Source: Symsagittifera roscoffensis
Taxonomy: Eukaryota > Xenacoelomorpha > Acoela > Convolutidae
Length of the DNA stretch: 64,000 nt
Assembly (NCBI RefSeq): GCF_963678635.1
Contig: NC_087068.1
Location: 4,669,079 to 4,733,078, forward strand
Direction of reading: 5' to 3'
Below are positions 33,236 through 45,345 of the stretch, piece after piece. Position numbers and translations under genes: made by a program. Under the pieces are notes generated by a model. The model was not told where the DNA came from and searched no databases. It saw nothing but the letters and a program-made list of their open reading frames with translations. Numbering within the stretch: the first letter of the stretch is position 1; the number at the start of each line of letters is the position of its first letter.

Positions 33236-33750
33236 TTGGACCCTGAATGGTCTCATCCACTATTTCTGAACATACCAACAGATATTTCAAGTCAAGCAAT
33301 TAGCACAATTTCTATTCCCAAAGATTATGTTAAAGTATATCCACTCACAATTGACGCAACACCTTTAAACTATATTTCACTTCTACGCGATAAAATAGGA
33401 AAAAACTGTTCAAACTTAACCATCATACTACAAGAAAACCTAAATGGAACTAGAAATCTTACACAACAAGATATTCAAGCACGATCACATTTCGTAAAAG
33501 AAGAAATAATTGAAACAGTAACAACAACAACACAACAAAATATTTCACCAATACATCCATACCTTACAACTCCAAGACCCAAAAACCCAACATTACCACA
33601 GGTAACAAAATAGTCTACGGTTAAACCCTCCGTGTTTCCAAATTATACACAAATGGATTATCAAACGGTTAGACCAATGAGGAAACCAACACAAAATAAA
33701 GAACATTCTCTAGAAATAATTTTGCAGAACATAATTATAACTATGTAATA
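33236..33750 (+). pseudogene. second ORF, Gag N-terminal-like, copy A
   Basis: Open 125 codons from within LDPEWSHPLF to TAG 33611-33613, where copy 1 at 13577 has CAG. After the stop the frame continues with VKPSVFPNYTQMDYQTVRP before frame changes near 33695. In this copy a TGA just upstream (33222-33224) replaces the TCA of copy 1. Product: folded-looking first 100 residues, then Thr/Gln/Pro-rich. Confidence 0.45.
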
Positions 33751-35378
33751 CGATCACAAACAACTAAACCCTCTCGTGTAAACACGCAAAATCATTTAAT
33801 TTCACAAAGACGAAAATTCCAACAACCATCATCAAACTCAATAAAATTTAATGACTACCCACAAATTTCACAAGACCAAAAGTCAAAATCCTCCATTTTT
33901 TCAGCAAAACAAAAATAATAGACAACAAAACAAAAATAGACATCAAACATCTTATTATACCTCTAATTATTTTTTATCAGATGATGAAGATTATTAAAAC
34001 CAAAATCATCAACAATTTTATCAAAACCAAAGACTCCACTCTTATCACGTAAACCAACCAGATATTTTTCAACCATATACACAAGAACAACATATGCAAC
34101 AACCTAGACAAAATCTAACATCTGAAAATAAACAAAACCCAACGCAAATGTTCAAAACCTAACGCAAATAAATTATCAACCAACGCAAATGCAAAAGAAA
34201 TCCCGCTACCAAATTGTCTACAGCAACATGAAAATACAAAGAGTCAAACTACAATTTTTTCAAAAACGCCGAATGCCGCAGAATCACTTCAAATGACTGT
34301 GAATCCTTTCCTAATGGGTGGATCGTCAATAACATCAAACAAACCTTTAATGGTATTTACAGGAACAGACCCTGAATACTCTTTAGAAGATTATTTAAAT
34401 GCAGCAAATATAGGACCTGAACCAATAATTACACCACTTCACGAAAATTGGATACATAGACGCACAGCGTTTATACAAACCACACTTGATGGGGCACCTC
34501 AAAAATGGTGCCCGAAAATGGCACCTCAAAAATTTCACGAAGATTGGATACATAGACGCTTAGCGTTAATACAAACCACACTTGATGGGGCACCTCAAAA
34601 ATGGTGCCCGAAAATGGCACCTCAAAAATTTCACGAAGATTGGATACATAGACGCACAGCGTTAATACAAACCACACTTGATGGCGCAGCTCAAAATTGA
34701 TTTTCAGTTTTACCTATGGATATTAAATCAGATTGGAAAAGACTGACATAAGAATTTTCTAAATTAATTGATTCTGAAGGGAACAAATAACATTAAAGAG
34801 TTTTATGCAATGAAACTCGTAGACTACCAAAAGAAACGATCAAACAATTAGCAGCAACGATCGAAACACAAGTCCCAAAAACATATTCACTTAATACGCA
34901 TGATTATAAGAACACAAAAACTACAGAGATTTTAACGATGACTCTAACACCTCAATTACAAAAAATAGCAAATAAAAAGAGAGCATCACATCCTTCTTCA
35001 ATTCGAGAACCAGATTTAGATTTTAGAAAACTAGCTGTTAAACTAGGCAAGCGGAAACCACTATGAAACTAGAAGAAACAGAAAATCTCAAACTAGAAAA
35101 TGTTAAAAAATATTCAAACCACTACAACACAAATAAATCATATACACAATTCAGATTTAGATTCATCCGAAAAAAAATCACTGAAATTTGCCAAAGATAC
35201 GGACATAGCATTGCTGACTGCAGACAAAAAAAAACAAGACAACCAGAATAAACCAAAAAAGTACAAGGAACCAAACAAATCATTTTGTCAGTACATGCAA
35301 AAAGATCAAAATTTACCAAATAAGAACATTCACAGTAATAATAGTTCTGGAAAACCACTTCCAAACACTTCAAGTTAA
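33751..35378 (+). pseudogene. Gag unit of copy A, with triplicated helix
   Basis: The Gln/Asn-rich region 33880-34260 is damaged. The core is open at 34293-34700 and holds PEYSLEDYLNAANIG, then three tandem copies of a 32-codon unit (tgg at 34449, 34545 and 34641) that repeats WIHRRTALIQTTLDGAPQ joined to WCPKMAPQKFHED. A TGA follows at 34698-34700. The post-core region has stops. The knuckle near 35189-35224 keeps C-Q-R-Y-G-H-S-I-A-D-C but has lost the first Cys region through a deletion of about 80 bases after TCACTGAAATTTG. Confidence 0.55.
34449..34690 (+). repeat. 96-bp triplication in the Gag core (copy A)
   Basis: Three units with a period of exactly 96 bases, in frame, so 32 residues each. 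Between the conserved helices each unit adds a segment (WCPKMAPQKFHED) that no other Gag core in the window has. The same triplication is in copy B at 41081-41322. Confidence 0.8.
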
Positions 35379-36175
35379 TCTAGAAACCAATCACCTTATA
35401 AATGTAGCTACAGAGGCAGATCACCAGACTTCTCACAAAACAGATATGGTTGATCAAATAGTTGAAATAATCAGTATCGAAATAATTTTTCACGACCAAA
35501 CTTAAATAGACCAGAAATATCGTTTGATACCAGTTCCCATTCACACTCTAGAAAAAGACACTAGTCCAATGATAGATCAAGAAATTCATCGTACAATATA
35601 CATAGGAATTATTCCAACAATAGGAATAGAAGCTACTCAATTAATCGAAATAAACGAATTCGAAACAATAGATCAGGAGATTATTCAAACAACTGATCAA
35701 TTCATCAAAGATCTAACTACAACAATTATCAAAACAGATCACGAGATAACTCACTAGAAACTCAAACTATAACAATAGACAAATAATTTACTCTCAATCA
35801 CCGCATAGGAATAAAACCCGTTATCCCGATTCTCAAAACAAATATAGAAGCAATACACCAAAACATCAAAGACAAACAAATCAAGTACAAACAAATGAAG
35901 AAACCAATTCAGAACCCCCTGGTATTGATAAAACAGAAAGTACTGAATTAAAACTTAATCACATCAATTGCGAATCTCCAGACATTGAAAGCGATACAGA
36001 AATTATATTTTCAGTCAACATGATAAAAGTTGAAGATGACTATGAAACTGTTATGTACGAACAACCATTTCATTCACATGTCTATGAAAATAAATTGGAA
36101 CTTCTAACTTTACCAAAAAAGAACATCCACCGTAATAAGAGTTCTGGAAAACCACTTCCAAACAATTCAAGTTAA
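35379..36175 (+). pseudogene. Asn/Arg/Ser tract and truncated linker of unit A
   Basis: Tract from about 35400 to 35760 with a TAG ending the alternative frame. Linker to about 36105 with ESPDIESDTEIIFSVNMIKVE and VMYEQPFHSHVYENKLELL. At about 36105 the linker jumps to actttaccaaaaaagaacatcc, which belongs to the segment just after the zinc knuckle, and the unit ends at 36175. Protease and the rest of pol are absent. Confidence 0.5.
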
Positions 36176-36180
36176 AGTTT

Positions 36181-39170
36181 TTGTTGAAAGTTTTAATGGT
36201 TTTAGATGACTAACATTAAGACTAGTCCGACACCCAACCCAAATTTCGCAGCTATTGGGGTTTTCCATTTAATAAAAGTAGAGAGTTCTGACTGGTGTTT
36301 GGGCCTTTCTTATTACATTACCCCCCCCCCCCCATTTATCTATATGCCCATTTAATGAATACAATAAAACAAATGAAGATACTCGGCGAAATAACAGGTG
36401 TATGTTTTCATACTTTACTCGCCCTACCACGCAGCGCTAGCTCAGCTCTAACAAAATCTGCAAAATCTGACACAACAAAAATTCGGTTGGCTGACAAAAA
36501 TTACAAAAAAATCTATCTAATTCCGCGAAATCTTCAAAAGTGTTTTTTCTAGACGGCTTTTTTTTTTGATTTTGCTCAAAATTTTGTAACAATTTAATTT
36601 TTTTAATTTTTTTTTTGCAACTGGGATATCAATCGTTCTCGATTGACTTCGTTGTGCATTTGTCAAAAACGGCAGCCTTTTCTTGCTAAATCGCTATTTT
36701 GTATATAATATACCCCTCCCCCACATAAACACACATACACACACCCCTCCAACAAAATTGGAACCTACAGGATAAAAACAAGTTCGGTTTTATTGATATT
36801 TCTATTAATAAATTTGATGAAAGTTTACTATATTAACTAGATAGAGGAGGTTTTAAGTAATTACGCTGTCTGTAGTAACTGAAGCTTTTTAAAAACAAAA
36901 GTACTGGAAGAAGAAACATGAGCGAAAGTTGATCTATGTCACTAATAAGTTGATCTATGTCACTAGATTCTCATAAAGTGTGATTATTTTGTGGCTCGAT
37001 ATTTATCCCACTTTTGAAATAATAGTACCATAAATTTTCAATTTGTATAAAAAAAATCGAAGCAAAATGGAACCAGATCCAAACTATAATTTATTATTGG
37101 TTATAATTAGATATTTTATCCCTGTAAAAAATAAAGACTAACCAATCACACTCCATCAAACTAACAACCCACTTACTTGTAATTTCAGCACCACAGCGAT
37201 TTGAATTTAACTTACAACTTAGTTGCTTTCTCCAAGAGACCGACTCGTAACAAAACCAATATACTCTAGATCTATTGAGACTAAGAGATATAAGAGTAAG
37301 ATTAAGATCGGTATTAGACTATAAAGTTGCACGAATCTATCCGGCCGAAAATAAGATAGCGTGACGAGCAGATGGTGTACCCTATCTGAAATTACTCTAT
37401 GAGTTAGAGCTAAGAACATAACTCATCTGGTGCGACCAAAAGTCTCGAACAAAACCTTAAAAAAACAATTTAGCTTAGAACTAACCAAGTAGATTAGAAT
37501 TAGACAAAAAAAAACATTTCCAGAGCCATTATTCCGAACAATACGAGAACTACCCGGTAGTGGAAAAATACCTCGGACAAGAGAAGATATACGACTACAA
37601 AGGAATTTACCATTAAATTTCATGATCGTACGGCAAAGACCAACCACAAACTTTTATATTGAGTTTGTATTAGCATTGAATTTAGACTTTCATTTGCAAA
37701 TAAAGTATCTTTCATGAAAAATCTTCAACGACAATTACAGGCGCTAAACTTATTTTTATACAATAACGACTGATAAAAATATCTCTAGTCGTTCTCTTCA
37801 AAAATCTGCAGTAATTTTAAAAGATATCTGGAAAATTATTTGTTGAAAATAAATTTATAAAAATTAGTTTTTATGAATACAAATTGTTGGTATATATAAA
37901 TCATCTGTTCATCCCAGCTTCATCACATAAATCATAACAGCGAATCATAAATCTACTAAAATCGTCAAAAACTAAAAAAACTAAAATTTTCTATGAATTA
38001 AACCTTAAATTAATTTATAAAAGCCTTTCCTAATTCTTACCTTTATCTAAATTAAACTTATTTAAACTTAACAGATCATCAAGTCTTTCCTTGGATGTTT
38101 AGTTCACTTTTATCTAAACTAAATTTATTTCCATTAATTTTTTATCCTGATCATCAAGGCTTCTCCTTGGATCAAAAAGAACAATTTTGCTCTCCCCTCA
38201 CAATTAATAAACTGTCTAATGACCTCAAATGTCGATTCACTACCCAACCCTTTCTCAGGACCCAGGACTAATAGAAGTTTTTCAATCACTTTAACCATTC
38301 TAATTAGGACTAATTAGGATAAACAGTGAAGAACTTCGGTCATTCATCCTTCACTTGACCCCATCATACCTGACCCAGGATAATACTTAAACTTAGTAAG
38401 TTTAAAGTAGTATCTAACACACTTCTTGTAATCTAATTATACCTGAACCTTTCGGATTGATTTACTATTCTCCAACCATTGATCACAATCAGTACCCCTA
38501 ATTAAGATCAAGTAAGTTAACAATCAGTACCCCTAATTAAGATTAAGTAAGACTAGCCACGAGAAAGTAAAAATCATTCTCAGGAATCGATTTATACTTT
38601 TCTCTCCAACCCTGAAATACGTGACCCAAAATAGGCTATCCACAAAGAATTGTAAGAGCTAACAGTTTAAGACAATAAAAATCACTAATCCCAATATTGC
38701 ATCCGTCATTTTAAACCTAGAAATTTTAGGAACTAGACAACTCAGGAAATGAAGAAACAATCATATTACAAAATTGTGAAACAAACAACGAAAAACATGA
38801 TCTCGTAGTCACTCCACATAAACAAACAATAGGATATATTAGAATAAAACTACAGACAATTACATGGACATTTTTAAGCAAACAAAGACAAATTACGCAA
38901 AAAAAAATTTTCAAAGCGAAGAAATGCAGTCTCCGAATCAGAAACCAGTAACTTAGAAAAACTTTACAGGTTAAAAGGCTCCAAAAAGAAAAATTATCAA
39001 GTTAATGGACAATTATAGTTTTCCGATACAGAAATCACATCACAATCATCAATACAAGGAAAACGAAGAATAAAAAAAGACATACAAAAACAAACCAGTA
39101 CGTCTATACAATTGGAATCAACCAATAAAACACATTGAAAACTAAACATTAACAGTCATAAAAGACGAAA
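36181..39170 (+). other. upstream and leader region of unit B
   Basis: Near-copy of 29861-32537 with 13 C at 36321-36333, the same TATA-like and CA-rich stretch near 36700, and the same 21-base tandem near 36931-36973. It retains the 310-base part missing from A. Within that part it has its own 35-base tandem duplication of caatcagtacccctaattaag (about 38487 and 38522). No gene is supported here. Confidence 0.55.
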
Positions 39171-39716
39171 TTGAGTCAAAATGAAGAAAACCAAGATGAA
39201 AACTCCATTCTTTTATTTTTAATCAACCCACTCACTGAAGATAGAGGACCAACACAATTCTGTCAAAACCTAATCACAGATTTAATAGAAAAAGGTATTA
39301 ATCCATGTACAGCAAACGTTTCACAAGTAAAAATCAAAAGACAAATTATTGATCACTTCTTAAAAGGAATATGTAAAGTAACACAACAGTACGAAATCTA
39401 TACCGTAGAAATCAAATCACCAAGTACATTTCTTGTTAAATATCTACTTCAAACAGAAGATATAGATTTTTCAAAAGTATTCACAGGATACATAAAAAAT
39501 ATACAACATCAAAACTCACAAAGAGCAAATTCAATATTCACTAACAACTTTTTTTCAATAACCTATAGTTATATATCTATACTAGAAAAAAGAGAATCTG
39601 AAGGAACATCACCAGTTCAAACAGTTAGAAATACAGCTGTAAGACAGGAAATTGCAATAGTCTCCGAGTTTTTAAACGCCATCCGCAAAAAATTGAACAG
39701 CAACGAAGTTTTGTAG
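39171..39716 (+). CDS. first ORF of the retroelement, copy B, intact 181 codons
   Basis: Same ORF as at 32538 and 12506, open to TAG 39714-39716. Differences from A are few (for example FLVKYLLQ against FHVKYYLLQ). Role unknown. Its constant position ahead of Gag in all three copies suggests it is a real part of the element, either the Gag amino terminus or a separate small protein. Confidence 0.5.
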   Translation: MSQNEENQDENSILLFLINPLTEDRGPTQFCQNLITDLIEKGINPCTANVSQVKIKRQIIDHFLKGICKVTQQYEIYTVEIKSPSTFLVKYLLQTEDIDFSKVFTGYIKNIQHQNSQRANSIFTNNFFSITYSYISILEKRESEGTSPVQTVRNTAVRQEIAIVSEFLNAIRKKLNSNEVL

Positions 39717-39865
39717 AATGTTAAACACGATTTAGAAAAATCTTAGCATGGTTTATCATTGATTAATTCACACATAATATAGATTTATCTCACAAGCAAA
39801 AAAGCATTTTTTGACTTCAAAATTCAACTGATGAAACTGTCTTAGCAGAACAATGATATTATGTT

Positions 39866-40380
39866 TTGGACCCTGAATGGTCTCATCCACTATTTCTGAA
39901 CATACCAACAGATATTTCAAGTCAAGCAATTAGCACAATTTCTATTCACAAAGATTATGTTAAAGTATATCCACTCACAATTGACGCAACACCTTTAAAC
40001 TATATTTCACTTCTACGCGATAAAATAGGAAAAAACTGTTCAAACTTAACCATCATACTACAAGAAAACCTAAATGGAACTAGAAAACTTACACAACAAG
40101 ATATTCAAGCACCATCACATTTCATAAAAGAAGAAATAATTGAAACAGTAACAACAACAACACAACAAAATATTTCACCAATACATCCATACCTTACAAC
40201 TCCAAGACCCAAAAACCCAACATTACCACAGGTAACAAAATAGTCTACGGTTAAACCCTCCGTGTTTCCAAATTATACACAAATGGATTATCAAACGGTT
40301 AGACCAATGAGGAAACCAACACAAAATAAAGAACATTCTCTAGAAATAATTTTGCAGAACATAATTATAACTATGTAATA
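39866..40380 (+). pseudogene. second ORF, Gag N-terminal-like, copy B
   Basis: Open 125 codons to TAG 40241-40243, the same stop as in copy A, showing that the stop predates the A/B duplication. The frame continues past the stop for about 30 codons. Upstream in-frame TGA as in A. Confidence 0.45.
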
Positions 40381-42009
40381 CGATCACAAACAACTAAACC
40401 CTCTCGTGTAAACACACAAAATCATTTAATTTCACAAAGACGAAAATTCCAACAACCATCATCAAACTCAATAAAATTTAATGACTACCCACAAATTTCA
40501 CAAGACCAAAAGTCAAAATCCTCCATTTTTTCAGCAAAACAAAAATAATAGACAACAAAAAACAAAAATAGACATCAAACATCTTATTATACCTCTAATT
40601 ATTTTTTATCAGATGATGAAGATTATTAAAACCAAAATCATCAACAATTTTATCAAAACCAAAGACTCCACTCTTATCACGTAAACCAACCAGATATTTT
40701 TCAACCATATACACAAGAACAACATATGCAACAACCTAGACAAAATCTAACATCTGAAAATAAACAAAACCCAACGCAAATGTTCAAAACCTAACGCAAA
40801 TAAATTATCAACCAACGCAAATGCAAAAGAAATCCCGCTACCAAATTGTCTACAGCAACATGAAAATACAAAGAGTCAAACTACAATTTTTTCAAAAACG
40901 CCGAATGCCGCAGAATCACTTCAAATGACTGTGAATCCTTTCCTAATGGGTGGATCGTCAATAACATCAAACAAACCTTTAATGGTATTTACAGGAACAG
41001 ACCCTGAATACTCTTTAGAAGATTATTTAAATGCAGCAAATATAGGACCTGAACCAATAATTACACCACTTCACGAAAATTGGATACATAGACGCACAGC
41101 GTTTATACAAACCACACTTGATGGGGCACCTCAAAAATGGTGCCCGAAAATGGCACCTCAAAAATTTCACGAAGATTGGATACATAGACGCTTAGCGTTA
41201 ATACAAACCACACTTGATGGGGCACCTCAAAAATGGTGCCCGAAAATGGCACCTCAAAAATTTCACGAAGATTGGATACATAGACGCACAGCGTTAATAC
41301 AAACCACACTTGATGGCGCAGCTCAAAATTGATTTTCAGTTTTACCTATGGATGTTAAATCAGATTGGAAAAGACTGACATAAGAATTTTCTAAATTAAT
41401 TGATTCTGAAGGGAACAAATAACATTAAAGAGTTTTATGCAATGAAACTCGTAGACTACCAAAAGAAACGATCAAACAATTAGCAGCAACGATCGAAACA
41501 CAAGTCCCAAAAGCATATTCACTTAATACGCATGATTATAAGAACACAAAAACTACAGAGATTTTAACGATGACTCTAACACCTCAATTACAAAAAATAG
41601 CAAATAAAAAGAGAGCATCACATCCTTCTTCAATTCGAGAACCAGATTTAGATTTTAGAAAACTAGCTGCTAAACTAGGCAAGCGGAAACCACTATGAAA
41701 CTAGAAGAAACAGAAAATCTCAAACTAGAAAATGTTAAAAAATATTCAAACAACTACTACACAAATAAATCATATACACAATTCAGATTTAGATTCATCC
41801 GAAAAAAATCACTGAAATTTGCCAAAGATACGGACATAGCATTGCTGACTGCAGACAAAAAAAAACAAGACAACAAGAATAAACCACAAAAGTACAAGAA
41901 ACCAAACAAATCATTTTGTCAGTACATGCAAAAAGATCAAAATTTACCAAATAAGAACATTCACAGTAATAATAGTTCTGGAAAACCATTTCCAAACACT
42001 TCAAGTTAA
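40381..42009 (+). pseudogene. Gag unit of copy B, with triplicated helix
   Basis: As in copy A: damaged Gln/Asn-rich part, core open at 40925-41332 with the 96-base triplication (41081-41322), TGA at 41330-41332, post-core damage, and a knuckle near 41815-41855 (CQRYGHSIADC in a damaged frame). The region 41695-42009 is open in a different frame from copy A because of one extra indel (near 41806). Confidence 0.55.
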
Positions 42010-42805
42010 TCTAGAAACCAATCACCTTATAAATGTAGCTACAGAGGCAGATCACCAGACTTCTCACAAAACAGATATAGTTGAACAAATAGTTCAAATA
42101 ATCAGTATCGAAATAATTTTTCACGACCAAACTTAAATAGACCAGAAATATCGTTTGATACCAGTTCCCATTCACACTCTAGAAAAAGACACTAGTCCAA
42201 TGATAGATCAAGAAATTCATCGTACAATATACATAGAAATTATTCCAACAATAGGAATCGAAGCAACTCAAATAATCAAAATCAACGATATCAAAACAAT
42301 AGATCATGAGATTTTTCAAACAACAGATCAATTCATCAAAGATCTAACTACAACAATTATCAAAATAGATCACGAGATAACTCACTAGGAACTCAAACTA
42401 TAACAATAGACAAATAATTTACTCTCAATCACCGCATAGGAATATTACCCGTTATCCCGATTCTCAAAACAAATATAGAAGCAATACACCAAAACATCAA
42501 AGACAAACAAATCAAGTACAAACAAATGAAGAAACCAATTCAGAACCCCCTGGTATTGATAAAACAGAAAGTACTGAATTAAAACTTAATCACATCAATT
42601 GCGAATCTCCAGACATTGAACGCGATACAAAAATTATATTTTCAGTCAACATGATAAAAGTTGAAGATGACTATGAAACTGTTATGTACGAACAACCATT
42701 TCATTCACATGTCTATGAAAATAAATCGGAACTTCTAACTTTACCAAAAAAGAACATCCACTGTAATAAGAGTTCTGGAAAACCACTTCCAAACAATTCA
42801 AGTTA
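42010..42805 (+). pseudogene. Asn/Arg/Ser tract and truncated linker of unit B
   Basis: Same layout as 35379-36175, including the jump from linker (GAACTTCTA) to post-knuckle sequence (actttaccaaaaaagaac) at about 42735. Unlike unit A, B does not end here but continues into a further tract (42806 on). Confidence 0.5.
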
Positions 42806-45345
42806 ATCAAGAGACCAATCATCTTATAACTCTAGCTACAGAGGCAGATCAACAGACCAAGGAAGTTCACGTAATTTCTCACCAAACAGATATAATTGAT
42901 CAACTAGTCGAAAAAATCAGTATCGAAATAATTATTCACGATCAAACCCAAACAGACCAGAAAATTCGTTTGATACCAATTCCCATTCACACTCTTGAAG
43001 TAGACACTAGTCCAATGATAGATCAAGAAATTCGCCGTACAATAGACATAGGAATTATTCCAAACGAATTCGAAACAATAGATCAGGAGATTATTCAAAC
43101 AACAGATCAATTCATCAAAGATCTAACTACAACAATTATCAAAATAGATCACGAGATAACTCACAAAATAGGAACTCAAACTATAACAATAGACAAAGAA
43201 CATTCACTAGAAAAAATTTTGCAGGACAAATTAATAACTTTGTAAATAGACCACAAACAACTAAACCCTCTCGTGTAAACACGCAAAATCATTTATTTTC
43301 ACAAAGACAAAATTTCCAACAACCATCATCAAACTCCATAAATTTCAATGACTACGCACAAATTTCACAAGACCAAAGTCAAAGTCATCCATTTTTTCAG
43401 CAAAACAAAAAAATAGACAACAAAACAAAAATAGACATCAAACACCTTATTATACATCTAATTATTTTTTCATCAGATGATGAAGATTATTATAACCAAA
43501 ATCATCAACAATTTTATCGGAACCAAAGACTCTACTCTTATCACGTAAACCAACCAGACATTTTTTAACCGTATACACAAGAACAACATATGCATTAACC
43601 TAGACCAAATCTAGCATCTCAAAATAAACAAAGCCCAGCTAGTAAACATTCTTATCAACCAACGCAGATGCAAAATGAAATTCCGCTACCATATTACCTA
43701 CAGCAACATGAAATAACAAAGAGTCAACTCACTAATTTTTTCAAAATGCCAAATGCCGCAGAATCACTTCAAATGACTATGAATCCTTTCCTAATGGGTG
43801 GATCGTCAATAACATCAAACAAACCTTTAATGGTATTTAAAGGTACAGATCCTGAATATTCTGTAGAAGATTATTTAAATGCAGTCACAGCAAATAAAGG
43901 ACCTGAACCTAAAATTACACCACTTCACGAAAATTTGGATACATAGACGCAAAGCTTTTATACAAACCACACTTGATGGGGCACCTCAAAAAAGTATTTC
44001 ATTTTTAACGACAGATTTAAAATCAGATTGGAAAAAATTGACACAAAAATTTTCAAAAAAAATTGATTCATAAAGGAACAAACAACATCAAAGAGTTTTA
44101 ATGAAATTCGTAGACTAACAAAAAAACGATCAAACATTTAGCAGTTACGATCGGAACACAAGTCCGAAACGCATATTCACTCAATACGCATGATTATAAA
44201 AACACAAAAATTACAGAGATTGTTATGATGACTTTAATGATGACTTCAATTCGAAAACTAGATTTAGATTTCAGAAAACTAGCTGATAAACTAGAACAAG
44301 CATAAATCACTATGAAAATAGAAGAAACAAAAAATCTCCAAATGTTAATAATATTCGAACCACTACAACACATATAAATCATATACACAATTCAGATTTA
44401 GATTTATCCGAAAAAAATCACTGAAATTTGCCAAAGATACGGACATAGCATTGCTGAACGCAGACAAAAAAAACAAGACAACCAGAATAAACCACATAAG
44501 TACAAGGAACCAAACAAATCATTTTGTCAGTACATGCAAAAAGATCAAAATTTACCAAATAAGAACATTCACAGTAATAATAGTTCTGGAAAACCACTTC
44601 CAAACACTTCAAGTTAATCTAGAAACCAATCACCTTATAAATGTAGCTACAGAGGCAGATCACCAGACTTCTCACAAAACAGATATAGTTGATCAAATAG
44701 TCGAAATAATCAGTATCGAAGTAATTTTTCACGACCAAACTTTAACAGACCAGAAATATCGTTTGATACCAGTTCCCATTCACACTCTAGAAAAAGACAC
44801 TAGTCCAATGATAGATCAAGAAATTCATCGTACAATATACATAGAAATTATTCCAACAATAGGAATCGAAGCAACTCAAATAATCAAAATCAACGATATC
44901 AAAACAATAGATCATGAGATTTTTCAAACAACAGATCAAATCATCAAAGATCTAACTACAACAATTATCAAAATAGATCATGAGATAACTCACTAGGAGC
45001 TCAAACTATAACAATAGACAAATAATTTACTCTCAATCACCGCATAGGAATAATACCCGTTATCCCGATTCTCAAAACAAATATAGAAGCAATACACCAA
45101 AACATCAAAGACAAACAAATCAAGTACAAACAAATGAAGAAACCAATTCAAAACCCCTGGTATTGATAAAACAGAAAGTACTGAATTAAAACTAAATAAC
45201 ATCAATTGCGAATCTCCAGACATTGAAAGCGATACAGAAATTATAATTTCACTCAACATGATAAAAGTTGAAGATGACTATGAAATTGTTATGTACGAAC
45301 AACCATTTCATTCACATGTCTTTGAAAATAAATTGGAACTCCTAA
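42806..45345 (+). pseudogene. additional Gag unit 5 with its own tract and linker
   Basis: Tract 42806-43250, the NNFAEH-type join, Gln/Asn-rich region 43330-43650 with a TAA near 43567, core 43668-43946 with PEYSVEDYLNAVTANKG, and a one-base gain near 43934 that shifts WIHRRKAFIQTTLDGAPQK into another frame. TAA near 44070. Knuckle near 44427-44465, tract 44610-45000, and a truncated linker ending in the same chimeric junction (ggaactcctaactttacc at about 45338) as units A and B. Confidence 0.5.

Larger units (their letters stand above)
29861..36175 (+). repeat. tandem unit A: 5' half of the retroelement
   Basis: Unit A matches unit B (from 36181) base for base over long stretches at an offset of 6,320-6,323 for the first 2.2 kb and about 6,631 afterwards. 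The change of offset reflects a 310-base deletion in A near 32070. A contains the upstream region, leader, first and second ORFs, one Gag unit with a 96-base triplication, an Asn/Arg/Ser tract and a truncated linker. It ends at aattcaagtta, where unit B begins. No pol follows A. The high similarity shows a recent duplication. Confidence 0.8.

Noticed and set aside
40481-40684. Lys/Ile-rich ORFs beginning MTTHKFHKT (also 15785, 18315, 20840)
   Set aside because: These are the wrong frame of the FNDYPQ and Gln/Asn-rich Gag segment; the upstream Gag frame explains them.
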